Shown: piece after piece, positions 16,098 through 24,908 of the stretch | Layout: every line of letters begins with the position of its first letter | Numbering within the stretch: position 1 is the stretch's first letter | Source of the DNA: Spartobacteria bacterium UBA695 | GTDB lineage: Bacteria; Verrucomicrobiota; Verrucomicrobiia; Chthoniobacterales; Chthoniobacteraceae | Length of the DNA: 64,000 bases | Direction: 5' to 3' | Assembly: GCA_002298145.1 (NCBI GenBank) | Contig: DBMP01000017.1 | Coordinates: 62,001 to 126,000 of the forward strand | Notes under the pieces: generated by a model | Databases searched by the model: none | What the model was told of the DNA's origin: nothing | Seen by the model: only the letters and a program-made list of their open reading frames with translations | Program-made: the position numbers and the translations under genes

Positions 16098-18596
16098 TTA
16101 GAACGTGTAGGATGCGCCTGCGAAGAATTGCCGCCCTGGCAGACTCATGCCCGTTCCACCGTTGGGGCCGGCGATGTTCGGCTTGTAGGTGGATACGAAG
16201 TCGTTGAGGGTGTAGCTCATGCCTCCGTCGTAGTTGAGGTTAAGGATGTTGTTGATGCCCGCGAAGAGGCTCAGGTTCTTGGTTAGCTCGTAGTTGCCAC
16301 GGACGTTGAAGGTCCAGTAGGCGGGGCCTTTTTTGGAATATCCCGAGGGATAGTTCAGGTTAAGGTTGCTGGTGCTGTAGTAGGCGTTGGGCGTGGTGCC
16401 CCATTGGTTGCCGGTGGCGATGCCGTAGGCATCCAGGGACCACTTCCCGAGCTTGCCGCCCCGCAGACCGACGGTCGCCTGGTAGATGGGCACGCCGGTG
16501 AGTTGGTGGTTGTTATACTGGTAGTTGGCGAAGGTGTCGCGAACGTCCAGCGCGGTATTGTAGAGGCCCGAGGCGTAGGGCTCCAGTTTGTAGCCGTTCC
16601 ACTTCGCCGCCTGGGCGATGTCGTAGGAGACTTTGAACTCGATGCCTTGCACGTCGACTTCGTTGAGGTTGGTCCAACGGGTGGGCGCGTTGGCCACCGT
16701 GGGGTCGATCGACTGTGAGCTGATGCGGTTGTAGATCTGGTTGTAGAAGTAATCCAGGTCGATGTTCAGGGCTCCGAAGGCGGCGTTGGCTCCGACTTCG
16801 CCGCCGATGTTCGTTTCGTTTTTCAGATCGGGATTGCCGATTTTGATCGAGCCGTTGGCCTGCGCGGTGGTGGAGTAGAGGGCGGTGACGGGCGCCGCGA
16901 GGAAGCCCGTGCCGGTGCTGGCGCGCAGGGTCAGCCAATTGGTGGCGGCGTAGGTCGCGCCGGTGCGCCAGGTCGAGGAGAAGTCGGTCTTGAGATCCTT
17001 TTTGGTGCCCTCGTCTTCGTTGGGGGTATCCACGATCTGCTGGGCGATGTAGTCAACGCGGCCGCCGAGGCGCACGTCGAGTTTGTCGTCGAGGAGCTTC
17101 TGGGAATCCTCCGCGAAGATGGCGCCGGTGTAGGAGTCGTAGTTGTACTCCTGCGGGGCGAGGTCGATTGGCAGGATGTTGACCTTTTTCCAATTCGCGG
17201 CGAGGCCGTTGTATTTGAGCAGCGGGTTGGACGGATTCTTGTAGATGTAGTTCCAGATCGCGTTGTATTGATCGGGATTGGCCGCATCGCGGTCGCGGGT
17301 GCTGCGCACTTGGGTGTAGTCGATGCTCGCGCCCACGAGGAGCTTGTTGGAGTCGATGGGCTTCCAGGTCAGCTCAAAGATATCGCCGAATTTGTCTTCG
17401 GTGCGGATGTTGTCGTCCTTGGTGATGCCGGGGACCGATTTGAGGCTTCCAGCCCAGTAGTTGTTGTTGAGCTTGTAGTCCTTCCAATAGCTGGCGGTGG
17501 CGCCGGTCTTTGGGAGGTATTTGTTGACCACGGCGAGCTGGGAGCCGATGAGCGGGTCCTGGCTCCAAACCAGTTCGTCCACGTCCTCTACGAAGTAGGG
17601 GTGGTTTGTCCAGCTCAGGGTGTCGTCGGCGGTGCGTCCATTGTAAATGATATCAATGGAGGTGCCGTAACGGTTGTCGTAGTCGGTGAGGCTGAAGGTG
17701 ACGCCGTTGTGGTCGGCGTGGAAGAAGCCGCCGGTGCGGGCGATGACGTTGACCCGGTTAAGGTCGTTGATGTCGTAGCCGAGGTTGAGGTCGAGCAGGC
17801 CGTTTTTGTAGCCGGTGTTGAACATGCGTCCGCGGCTGCCTTCGCCGGAGTGATAGTCGGAGCGGGTCTGGCCAGCGGCGTTGATATACCAGTCGAGTTT
17901 GCCGTCCTTGCCGCCGTGTTCGAGGCTTACGGTGTATTCATCCCAGGTGCCCACCGAGGAGGTGATGCGTGTGCCTTGGAAGGTGAGGCCGTCTTTGGTG
18001 ATGAGGTTGACGACGCCGCCCATGGCCTGGCTGCCGTAGATGACGGAGGCGGGGCCGCGGAGGATTTCCAGGCGCTCGAGGTCGTAGTTGAGCAGCTTGG
18101 CTACGTTGCCGGTGCCGGCGGGGCGGCCGTTGACCAGGATGCCGACTTCGCTCAAGTTGTCCCAGTTCTGAATGGCTCCGCCGGTCGAAGCGCCCCGGAG
18201 CTGGACGGGGGCGTGATCGACGCCGCCGGTGTAGCCGGTGTAGCTCAGGGAGTTTTTGTTCAAGACGTCGGCGAGGTTGCGGCCTTTGTCCTCGGCGATT
18301 TGGGTGGAGTCCACCAGGTTGATGGCCTGGGGAATGGTGGCCACGTTTTCCAGTACGCCCGAGGCGGTGGAAGCGGTGACGGTAACGTCCTCAAGCTTTT
18401 GGGTCGTTGTGGTCGTTTCCGTGGTGGCCTGTGCGTCGGCGGCTTTGGAGTTGGATTTTTTAGAGCTTCCTGCTGGGTTCGAAGATTCGCCTGCCTGGGA
18501 GGTCGTCCCGGTCGCGGCGGCCTGCTGCGCATAAAGTCCTCCTGCCGATAAGAGCAGGTGCGCAAAAATGATGGAGGCGGTTGGATAAAATTTCAT
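16098..18596 (-). CDS. TonB-dependent outer-membrane receptor
   Basis: An 832-aa receptor. A signal peptide (ending around Ala-Gln-Gln near residue 24) is followed by a Ser/Thr/Ala-rich spacer, a TonB-box-like Glu-Asp-Val-Thr-Val-Thr-Ala (about 70), the plug domain with Val-Gln-Leu-Arg-Gly and Leu-Glu-Arg-Leu-Glu-Ile-Leu-Arg-Gly-Pro-Ala-Ser-Val-Ile-Tyr-Gly, and a beta-barrel ending in an aromatic strand with terminal Phe. It imports a scarce substrate using TonB-ExbBD. It is the first gene of the operon that continues with SsuA-, SsuC- and SsuB-like genes, which points to an organosulfur ligand rather than a siderophore. That ligand is inferred. Confidence 0.9.
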   Translation of the reverse strand: MKFYPTASIIFAHLLLSAGGLYAQQAAATGTTSQAGESSNPAGSSKKSNSKAADAQATTETTTTTQKLEDVTVTASTASGVLENVATIPQAINLVDSTQIAEDKGRNLADVLNKNSLSYTGYTGGVDHAPVQLRGASTGGAIQNWDNLSEVGILVNGRPAGTGNVAKLLNYDLERLEILRGPASVIYGSQAMGGVVNLITKDGLTFQGTRITSSVGTWDEYTVSLEHGGKDGKLDWYINAAGQTRSDYHSGEGSRGRMFNTGYKNGLLDLNLGYDINDLNRVNVIARTGGFFHADHNGVTFSLTDYDNRYGTSIDIIYNGRTADDTLSWTNHPYFVEDVDELVWSQDPLIGSQLAVVNKYLPKTGATASYWKDYKLNNNYWAGSLKSVPGITKDDNIRTEDKFGDIFELTWKPIDSNKLLVGASIDYTQVRSTRDRDAANPDQYNAIWNYIYKNPSNPLLKYNGLAANWKKVNILPIDLAPQEYNYDSYTGAIFAEDSQKLLDDKLDVRLGGRVDYIAQQIVDTPNEDEGTKKDLKTDFSSTWRTGATYAATNWLTLRASTGTGFLAAPVTALYSTTAQANGSIKIGNPDLKNETNIGGEVGANAAFGALNIDLDYFYNQIYNRISSQSIDPTVANAPTRWTNLNEVDVQGIEFKVSYDIAQAAKWNGYKLEPYASGLYNTALDVRDTFANYQYNNHQLTGVPIYQATVGLRGGKLGKWSLDAYGIATGNQWGTTPNAYYSTSNLNLNYPSGYSKKGPAYWTFNVRGNYELTKNLSLFAGINNILNLNYDGGMSYTLNDFVSTYKPNIAGPNGGTGMSLPGRQFFAGASYTF

Positions 18597-19254
18597 GAAG
18601 CGGTTGTTGAAGAAGGAGTTAACGGAGACAATTCGTTGGTGCAGACACAGCGGTTATGTCTGCTTCAGTCGTACGCGATAGGCGTAAGGAAGCCTGGATA
18701 AGGCAAATGAGAACCCCCGGGCGAAGGGTGTTTTCAGACTTGGACTAGGACTTGATACACAGTTTTTGCATGATTGGAACTTTGACTAGCTAAGGTTGAC
18801 TTACATAGCGGGCGCATGTCGTACCCTCGGCACACCTTTTGAGTGTGACTTCGATGGATATGGATGCTGCCCCGATAAGAACCGCGCTTGCGTAGCGTAG
18901 GCCCCGAATCACTGCCCGGCGGTTGATGATTCCCATCGCGGCCGAACCGATTCCCTCTTGCCAACATACCCCCTATTTCTGGTAGAGTGAGCGCGTCTAC
19001 CTAGTAACTTGCTAGGAGTTATGTAGCGGTGTCAAATTGGGGGATTTCCCCTATTTCGTCAAACCTTTTTTTGAAAATGATCGAAGTTTCACGACATATC
19101 GCGACGTTACTAAAGAAACCCCGTAAAAACGCCGTTCTGCCGGGCATGCTGAGCCTGAAACGATCCTGGTGAAAGGGTGGGGGAGCCGTTTTGGGTAAAA
19201 CGGGGGCAGAAAGCGCCGAGGGGTGGTTTTTGGGCTTTCGCTGGAGGCTTTCTG
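18597..19254. promoter_or_regulatory. Upstream region of the receptor operon
   Basis: About 660 bases with no convincing gene lie between the receptor start and the tRNA-Pro terminator. The notable content is element B (18993-19104), which matches element A at 8040-8151 in three blocks: GCGTCYACCTA with a CCTAG..CTAGG hairpin (19000-19016), a TTCGTCAAA..TTTTTT..GAAAA block near 19055-19077, and the palindrome at 19089-19104. Nothing else recognisable was seen between 18597 and 18990. If the element acts on the receptor gene, it lies about 400 bases upstream, so a long leader or an intermediate promoter is implied. Confidence 0.45.
19089..19104. promoter_or_regulatory. Candidate operator (palindrome, copy 2)
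   Basis: TCACGACATATCGCGA differs by one base from the palindrome at 8136-8151. On the minus strand it is upstream of the TonB-dependent receptor operon, as copy 1 is upstream of exbB-exbD-tonB. A common regulator is inferred. Confidence 0.45.
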
Positions 19255-19309
19255 AAAAAAAGGGGACCAGCCGAGTGTGCCGGTCGCCGATTGCCTCCGT
19301 GTCCCCTTT
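19255..19309 (-). terminator. Rho-independent terminator of tRNA-Pro
   Basis: On the minus strand AAAGGGGAC pairs with GTCCCCTTT (19301-19309 with 19259-19267), followed by a run of seven T. The loop is about 33 bases. It lies 20 bases after the 3' end of tRNA-Pro, in the right orientation. Confidence 0.6.
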
Positions 19310-19329
19310 CGGGGAGGAAGTTGATGGAA

Positions 19330-19406
19330 TGGTCGGGCTGGCGGGATTCGAACCCGCGGCCTCTTCGTCCCGAACGAAGCGCTCTACCAAGCTGAGCCAC
19401 AGCCCG
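19330..19406 (-). tRNA. tRNA-Pro (anticodon CGG)
   Basis: A complete 77-base cloverleaf. The acceptor stem CGGGCTG pairs with CAGCCCG, followed by discriminator A and encoded CCA. The D arm has GCTC/GAGC. The anticodon stem CTTCG/CGAAG encloses loop TTCGGGA, giving anticodon CGG (codon CCG). The T arm GCGGG-TTCGAAT-CCCGC is perfect. Confidence 0.95.
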
Positions 19407-19555
19407 ACTTTTTTCCAATGCTCTAATTGAGCAGGGGGTGGATGTATCGCCTACTTTGCCGCCGGGGGCAAGAAGATTACGAAAAAACTTCGCCGATCGT
19501 TCCTCAACGCCATGGGTTTACTCTGAAAACCCGTTTTTCGTTTTTCTCCGGGCAT

Positions 19556-20644
19556 TTAGATGAGCCCTTGGCCAAATTTCTCGCCCACCTGCCGGTGCAT
19601 CTCTTTGATCTCTTCGGCGTGGTCTTTGCGGCAGACGAGCGTGGCGTCCGGGGTGTGGATGATGATGAGGTCTTCGCAGCCGATGGTGGCGATGAGGTGA
19701 TCCGGGTCGCTGGAGGCGGCGACGGTCCGTTTGCTGCCGAGGTGGAGGGTTTTGGCGGCGGTGGCGTTGCCGTTCTCGTCCTGGGGACAGGTTTCGGCGA
19801 AGCTGGGCCAGGAGCCGACGTCCAGCCAGGTGAGGGGCATGGGCACGGCGGCGACCTGGACTTTGGGATCGCGCGAGGCGGGCTCCATGACGGCGAAATC
19901 GACGCTGATTTTCTTGAGCGTGGGGAAGGTTGTGTTGAGTACGGCGGTTTGCTGGGGGCCGTCCCATGCGGCGGCGATTTTGGCGATGCCCGTGGCGTTT
20001 TCCGGTGTGTATCGCTCGATGCAGTCGAGCAGCGTTGAAGCGCGCCAGACGAACATGCCGCTGTTCCAGAGGTAGTGCTCTGGCCCGGCGGCGAAGTACT
20101 CTTGGGCGAGAGGGAGGGCCGGTTTTTCTTTGAACTGCTCGACTACGTGGGCGGCGGCGCCGAGCGGTGCGCCGAGCTGGAGGTAGCCGTAGCCGGTGGC
20201 GGCGGCGGTGGGCGATATGCCGAAGGTGACGAGGGTTTCGGGGTGTTCTTCGGCCAGGCGGTAGCCTTGTTCGACGATTTTTAGGAAGTCGCTGACCGGC
20301 TCGATGATGTGGTCGGCGGTGAAGACGGCGATGACGGCCTCGGGGTCGCGCCGGGCGATGACGGCGGCGCTGTAGCCGACGGCGTTGAGGGTGTCGCGGC
20401 CTACGGGCTCGGCCAGGAGCTGCCCGGGCGGCAGGCGCAGGGCGTTGCAGATGAGGTCGGCATGGGCCTGGCCTGCGCAGATGTAGCGGTTTTCAGCCGG
20501 GACGAGGCCTTCCAGGCGCTCGAAGGCGAGTTGAAGGAGGCTTTTTCCGTGGATGAAGGGAATCAGTTGCTTGGGCAGGCTGGCCCGGCTCATGGGCCAC
20601 AACCGGGTTCCCGATCCTCCCGCCATTATCAGCGCATATCTCAT
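19556..20644 (-). CDS. manC: Mannose-1-phosphate guanylyltransferase-like enzyme
   Basis: A 362-aa nucleotidyltransferase that would make GDP-mannose (or a related GDP-sugar) from the sugar 1-phosphate and GTP. The start MRYALIMAGGSGTRLWPMSR carries the GTP-binding GGSGTRLWP motif. Phe-Lys-Glu-Lys-Pro near residue 170 and Trp-Asn-Ser-Gly-Met-Phe-Val-Trp near 195 are the other family signatures. The length fits a ManC without the fused isomerase domain. It lies about 50 bases downstream of the HSGH nucleotidyltransferase and a GHMP-type kinase on the same strand; in GDP-heptose pathways a ManC-like enzyme and a GHMP kinase work together, so a substrate other than mannose is possible. Confidence 0.85.
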   Translation of the reverse strand: MRYALIMAGGSGTRLWPMSRASLPKQLIPFIHGKSLLQLAFERLEGLVPAENRYICAGQAHADLICNALRLPPGQLLAEPVGRDTLNAVGYSAAVIARRDPEAVIAVFTADHIIEPVSDFLKIVEQGYRLAEEHPETLVTFGISPTAAATGYGYLQLGAPLGAAAHVVEQFKEKPALPLAQEYFAAGPEHYLWNSGMFVWRASTLLDCIERYTPENATGIAKIAAAWDGPQQTAVLNTTFPTLKKISVDFAVMEPASRDPKVQVAAVPMPLTWLDVGSWPSFAETCPQDENGNATAAKTLHLGSKRTVAASSDPDHLIATIGCEDLIIIHTPDATLVCRKDHAEEIKEMHRQVGEKFGQGLI

Positions 20645-20694
20645 AGGGACTATAGCAATAGCGGAACGGGGTTGGAAATGAAGCGAAACCTTTT

Positions 20695-21495
20695 CTAGAA
20701 GCCTCGCAGGCTGGTGCTGGAGCGGGCGGCCAGGCCCTCCTTGGGGATACGCTTCAAGACTACGTAGCGGATGCCGTGGCGCTCGCAGAAGACGGCTTTC
20801 TCCGGCTTGTGGCCGTCTTCGTTGACGGCGTAGAGGGCGGGGCGAATGACGTTGAGGATTTCTTCTTCGGCGTCGAGCTGCCCCATACCTGTGGAGACGA
20901 GGGCCTGGGTGACGAACCGGATGGAGCCGACTAGGTACCGCCGCTCGGAGGCCGGGAAGAGCGGGTGCCCGGGGCCTTTGAGTGAGGCGATGTTGATGTC
21001 GTTGCCGAGGCAGACGTAGAGGTCGCCGAGGGAGGCGGCTTCCTCGAAAAACGCCAGGTGGCCGCTATGGAGCCAGTCGTAGCAGCCGGTGACGACCACT
21101 CTGGGGCGGCCGCTGGGGGCGAATGGCCCGGGCCCGGGGAACCCGGCGAGGTGCGCTTGGGGAAGGGCTCGGCGCTCCACGGAGGGATCGAGCGCGACGC
21201 TTTCCAGCCCGGTTCCTGCGAGGCAAAAGGCGGGATGGGTCCCCAGGAGCGTGGAAAGGCGGGCCAGGTCGGTCGCGTTCTCGAAGGGGCAGACTCGCTC
21301 TACGTAACGCAGCGCCCGGGCCAGGTAAAGGCGTTCGGCGAAAGGGAACCGGGGCGCTTGGCCGCTGAGGGCGCACACGGCGGCGTCGGACGGGAGCAAT
21401 AGGTGTACGGGCCCGAGCTTGGCGGCTTCTTCGAGGAGGCGGACTTCCGCAGCCCGGAGGCCATCAATGCTGGAAAGGAGGGCGACGGGATTCAC
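20695..21495 (-). CDS. Cytidylyltransferase-like nucleotidyltransferase
   Basis: A 266-aa protein. Its C-terminal half (from about residue 130) is a nucleotidyltransferase of the HxGH class: Val-Val-Thr-Gly-Cys-Tyr-Asp-Trp-Leu-His-Ser-Gly-His, then Gly-Asp-Leu-Tyr-Val-Cys-Leu-Gly-Asn-Asp, and a terminal Ser-Ser-Thr-Ser-Leu-Arg-Gly-Phe motif as in RfaE/HldE and TagD. It would join NMP to a phosphorylated sugar or polyol. The N-terminal 130 residues are not recognised. It ends 50 bases before manC and starts 7 bases after the kinase gene, suggesting one pathway. The substrate cannot be read from sequence. Confidence 0.72.
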   Translation of the reverse strand: MNPVALLSSIDGLRAAEVRLLEEAAKLGPVHLLLPSDAAVCALSGQAPRFPFAERLYLARALRYVERVCPFENATDLARLSTLLGTHPAFCLAGTGLESVALDPSVERRALPQAHLAGFPGPGPFAPSGRPRVVVTGCYDWLHSGHLAFFEEAASLGDLYVCLGNDINIASLKGPGHPLFPASERRYLVGSIRFVTQALVSTGMGQLDAEEEILNVIRPALYAVNEDGHKPEKAVFCERHGIRYVVLKRIPKEGLAARSSTSLRGF

Positions 21496-21502
21496 GGCAA
21501 AA

Positions 21503-22306
21503 TCAGGCGGTGCGCACCTGGATGCGGAACGCTCCCGGGACCGGCTCGCGGGAGGGAATGTAGATGTAGCCCCCGCCGCAACTGGAGTAGCACGCGCCGG
21601 GATAGCGGGCTTGGTAATATTTGAGAATCCCGAGGAGGTCGAGCGTGATGGTGGGGTGGGTGAAGTTCCCGGGCAGCAGCACTTCCCAGCAGCGCATGGT
21701 CTCCGTCATGGCTTCGCCGAGGGCCTCCTCGTCGTGGTGGCAGATGGCATCGAAGGCGTGGCGACCGGTCCGGGCCAGGCGGGCGATCCAGTCCACCCGG
21801 TCGAGGTGCTCCTCATCAAGGGGCGAATACCCGACGGGGCGGGAGGCGATGGGCAGAATATTGAGTATGCTTTCCAGCCAGGTGACGGTTTCCGCATCGG
21901 TCGTGGTCTCGATCTCGCGCGGGAAAACCCCCTCCCGGTGGGCGTAGTCGTAGTCCAGGCGGCTGATCCCGGGCACCAGTAGGCCGATCATGTCCTGGCT
22001 GCCGGAGGGGTATTTGTGGCCTGCGTTTTCGGTCCAGTAAAGTTCCTCTACCCGTTGGAGTGGATCGCCGTCGGGGAGCCGCCCCCAGAGCTTGAGGGCG
22101 ACGTTGCGGGTGCCAGTGGCCACGCCTGAGCGTTCCATCCAGAAAAAGTTGGGCTGGATGCCGACCACGCAGACGGAGCCGGGCGGCTCGGGGTTGCGTC
22201 GGGAGCAGAAGGGCTGGTCCATCCAGCCGCCAGCTAGGGTGATTCGGTAGGGGAAATCGCCAATGACGTCCGTTATTTTGGGAGAGCGATCGCTAGCCAT
22301 GGTCAA
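21503..22306 (-). CDS. GHMP-type sugar kinase, divergent
   Basis: A 267-aa protein related to GHMP kinases such as heptose 7-phosphate kinase HddA and fucokinase. The start region Pro-Tyr-Arg-Ile-Thr-Leu-Ala-Gly-Gly-Trp-Met-Asp is the family's first motif (sugar contact). A Gly-Ser-Gln-Asp-Met segment near residue 105 resembles the GxQDQ motif, and Ser-Ser-Cys-Gly-Gly-Gly-Tyr near the C-terminus matches motif 3. The usual glycine/serine-rich ATP loop (GLGSSxA) is not obvious; Ser-Gly-Val-Ala-Thr-Gly-Thr-Arg sits roughly there. It is shorter than HddA (about 340 aa). Grouped with two nucleotidyltransferases, it probably phosphorylates a sugar before nucleotide activation. Confidence 0.58.
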   Translation of the reverse strand: MTMASDRSPKITDVIGDFPYRITLAGGWMDQPFCSRRNPEPPGSVCVVGIQPNFFWMERSGVATGTRNVALKLWGRLPDGDPLQRVEELYWTENAGHKYPSGSQDMIGLLVPGISRLDYDYAHREGVFPREIETTTDAETVTWLESILNILPIASRPVGYSPLDEEHLDRVDWIARLARTGRHAFDAICHHDEEALGEAMTETMRCWEVLLPGNFTHPTITLDLLGILKYYQARYPGACYSSCGGGYIYIPSREPVPGAFRIQVRTA

Positions 22307-22359
22307 GGGTTTGCAAGAAGCTAACTGCGAGCACCTTGAGTTGAAAAGCTAAAATCTGC

Positions 22360-23589
22360 TCAGGCTTCAATCTGCTTGAGCAGCAGGGCGAGCGCGGTGC
22401 GGGCGGTGATGTCTTTGAAGACGTCGCGTTCGCGCACGAGGTGGTGCTCCTGGACTTCCGTGGGGCCGTTCTTGCGGGCCAGCGCCACGAAGACGGTGCC
22501 GACGGGCTTGGCCGGGGTGCCGCCGGTGGGGCCTGCCACGCCGGTGGTGGAGAGGGCCCAGTCGGTGCCCGCCCGTTGGAGCGCTCCTTCGGCCATGGCG
22601 CGGGCCACGGGTTCGCTGACGGCTCCATGGGCGGCGATCAGCTCGGCGGGGACGCCTAGGTCGCGCGATTTGGCTTCGTTGGCGTAGGTGACGTACCCTG
22701 CAAGGAAGACGGCCGAGGCTCCGGAGACGTTGGTGACGCGGTTGGCGATCCCGCCGCCGGTGCACGACTCTGCGGTTGCTAGGGTTTCGCCCCGGCGCGT
22801 GAGGGCGGCGACGACGGCTTGCTCGACGTTGACGCCGTCCCGGGTGGCGATGGATTCGCCCAGGGCTTCAAGGATGATCTTTTCCGCCGCTTCCACGACC
22901 TCCCGCGCGCCGATGCAGCGCACGTCGACTTCGCCGGGCCGGGCGCAATAGCCCAGCTCCAGGCCGGGGATGGCCAGCAGCCGCTCGCCCACGAGCGCCT
23001 CGACGGTCGATTCGCCGATCCCGAGCACATGGTAGGTGCGGCATTCGTTGACCGCGCCCTCGGGGAGGAGCTGCTTTAAAATTGGCAGCACCGAGTTGTG
23101 GAACATCGGCTTCAATTCCCGGGGCGGCCCGGGCAGCAGAAATACGTGAACCGTCTTCCCGGCGCGCTCGTCTTTAAGGTAGAGGCCGGGCGCGGTGCCG
23201 TTGTCGTTGGGCAGGACGAGTGCCCCCTCGGGTACCTGGGCCTGGCGGCCGATGCGGTCAGTCAGGGTGAGGTTGCGCTTGGCAAAGCGGGCGGCGATGG
23301 TCGCCATGACTTCGGCGTCGGGATGAAGCGGGCGGCCCAGCAGCTCGGCGGTGAGCTCGCGGGTGATGTCGTCGGTGGTTGGCCCGAGGCCGCCGGTGAC
23401 CAGCACGATATCGGCGCGCCCGAGTGCGACGGAGAGCGCCTCGCCGATGGCGTCGCCGTCGGGTACGGTGATCTGGCGGTCGATGCGCAGCCCGAGCGGG
23501 AAAAGCCCCTGGGCCAGCGTGGCCACGTGGGTGTTGAGGACATTGCCCAGTAGGATCTCCGAGCCGGTGTTGATGACTTCGAGCTTCAT
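22360..23589 (-). CDS. cinA: CinA-family protein (competence/damage-inducible, NMN deamidase)
   Basis: A 409-aa CinA starting at ATG 23589 (MKLEVINTGSEILLG). The N-terminal MoaB/COG1058-like domain has the Thr-Gly-Gly-Leu-Gly-Pro-Thr-Thr-Asp-Asp-Ile-Thr motif near residue 70 and Leu-Leu-Pro-Gly-Pro-Pro-Arg-Glu near 150. The C-terminal amidase domain (about 255-409) begins with Thr-Ala-Glu-Ser-Cys-Thr-Gly-Gly and contains Thr-Gly-Val-Ala-Gly-Pro-Thr-Gly-Gly. It hydrolyses nicotinamide mononucleotide in pyridine nucleotide recycling. It is full-length and both domains are intact. Confidence 0.93.
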   Translation of the reverse strand: MKLEVINTGSEILLGNVLNTHVATLAQGLFPLGLRIDRQITVPDGDAIGEALSVALGRADIVLVTGGLGPTTDDITRELTAELLGRPLHPDAEVMATIAARFAKRNLTLTDRIGRQAQVPEGALVLPNDNGTAPGLYLKDERAGKTVHVFLLPGPPRELKPMFHNSVLPILKQLLPEGAVNECRTYHVLGIGESTVEALVGERLLAIPGLELGYCARPGEVDVRCIGAREVVEAAEKIILEALGESIATRDGVNVEQAVVAALTRRGETLATAESCTGGGIANRVTNVSGASAVFLAGYVTYANEAKSRDLGVPAELIAAHGAVSEPVARAMAEGALQRAGTDWALSTTGVAGPTGGTPAKPVGTVFVALARKNGPTEVQEHHLVRERDVFKDITARTALALLLKQIEA

Positions 23590-23666
23590 AACGTCCGAGA
23601 ATATCACCCCGGGCTAAATAAAGTCTCGAATTTTCCCCGGAATCGGGTTCTCCTTTGCGCTCTTCT

Positions 23667-24890
23667 ATGCTTCGCGTTAAACCTTTCCAAGGGCTCCGGC
23701 CCGCCGATGATCTCGCTCCTCTGGTCGCCTGCGTCCCCTACGATGTCGTGGACGCCAAGGAAGCCGCCGCGCTCACCGAGGGCAACTCAAAAAGCCTCAT
23801 GCATGTGGACCGTGCGGAAATCGACCTCCCCGCGGGCACCGATCCCTACTCCGACGCGGTTTACCAAAAGGCGCGCGAAAACTTCCTGGCGCTTCAGCAA
23901 ACCGGCACGCTCGTACGAGAGCCCGAGCCGTGCATCTACCTCTACCAGCAGCGCATGGGCGCGCATGTGCAGACCGGCATCGCGCTGACCTGCCATATCG
24001 AGGACTACGAGCGCGACATCATCAAGAAGCACGAGAAAACCCGCCGTGACAAGGAGGACGACCGGACGCGCCTCATCGGCACGATCAGCGCCAACACCGG
24101 CCCCGTCTTTCTGACCTACCGCGACACGGCCGAGCTCGACGCGCTCGTGGCCGAGGCCCTCAAGGGCAAGCCCCTCTTCGATTTCACCGCTCCCGACGGC
24201 ATTGGCCACACCGTGTGGCGCATCCCCGGCGGTAAGGCGTTTGTGAAGGCCTTCGGGCAGGTTCCCTTCTCCTATGTGGCCGACGGTCACCACCGCACCG
24301 CCAGCGCCGTGCGCGTGGGCCGCGAACGCCGCGAGGCGAACCCCGCCCACACCGGCGAGGAGCCTTATAACTGGTTCCTCTGCGTGCTCTTCCCCGCGAG
24401 CCAGCTCCGCATCCTGCCCTACAACCGCTGCGTGCATGACTTGAACGGCCAGACGCCCGAGGCGTTTCTCGAAGCCGTCAAGGCCGCCGGGTTTACCCTT
24501 ACGGAAAACGCGGGCGATACGCCCGAGCAGCCTGGCCAGGTGCGCATGTACCTGGGCGGCAAGTGGTACGGTCTCGGCTGGACCCCTCAGGCCGACGCCA
24601 ACCCCGTGGAGCGCCTGGACGTCTCTGTGCTCCAGGACCGGCTCCTTTCGCCGATCTTGGGCGTTGACGATCCGCGCACCAGCAAGCGCATCGACTTCAT
24701 CGGCGGCATTCGGGGGACCTCTGAGCTGGAAGCCCGGGTCAACGACGGTCGGGGGGCGGTCGCCTTCTCGATGTATCCCACGACGGTGGATCAGTTGATC
24801 GATATCGCGGATGCCAGCCAGATCATGCCGCCGAAGAGCACCTGGTTCGAGCCGAAGCTCCGTTCAGGGCTCTTCATCCATACGTTCTAA
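23667..24890 (+). CDS. DUF1015 family protein
   Basis: A 407-aa protein of the DUF1015 family. The start MLRVKPFQGLRP at ATG 23667 matches the family's N-terminus; a TTG four codons earlier is less likely. Characteristic segments are Cys-Val-Pro-Tyr-Asp-Val-Val near residue 25, Ile-Lys-Lys-His-Glu-Lys-Thr near 120 and Val-Ala-Asp-Gly-His-His-Arg near 205. The biochemical role is not established; the family is often next to serine/glycerate metabolism genes. Codon third positions are more C-rich than in the neighbours. It is divergent from cinA, 77 bases apart. Confidence 0.88.
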   Translation: MLRVKPFQGLRPADDLAPLVACVPYDVVDAKEAAALTEGNSKSLMHVDRAEIDLPAGTDPYSDAVYQKARENFLALQQTGTLVREPEPCIYLYQQRMGAHVQTGIALTCHIEDYERDIIKKHEKTRRDKEDDRTRLIGTISANTGPVFLTYRDTAELDALVAEALKGKPLFDFTAPDGIGHTVWRIPGGKAFVKAFGQVPFSYVADGHHRTASAVRVGRERREANPAHTGEEPYNWFLCVLFPASQLRILPYNRCVHDLNGQTPEAFLEAVKAAGFTLTENAGDTPEQPGQVRMYLGGKWYGLGWTPQADANPVERLDVSVLQDRLLSPILGVDDPRTSKRIDFIGGIRGTSELEARVNDGRGAVAFSMYPTTVDQLIDIADASQIMPPKSTWFEPKLRSGLFIHTF

Positions 24891-24908
24891 GCAACGTCCC
24901 CTGGACCG

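Noticed and set aside
19177..19430. Small plus-strand open frames over the tRNA-Pro region
   Set aside because: They overlap the tRNA and its terminator and have no protein features.
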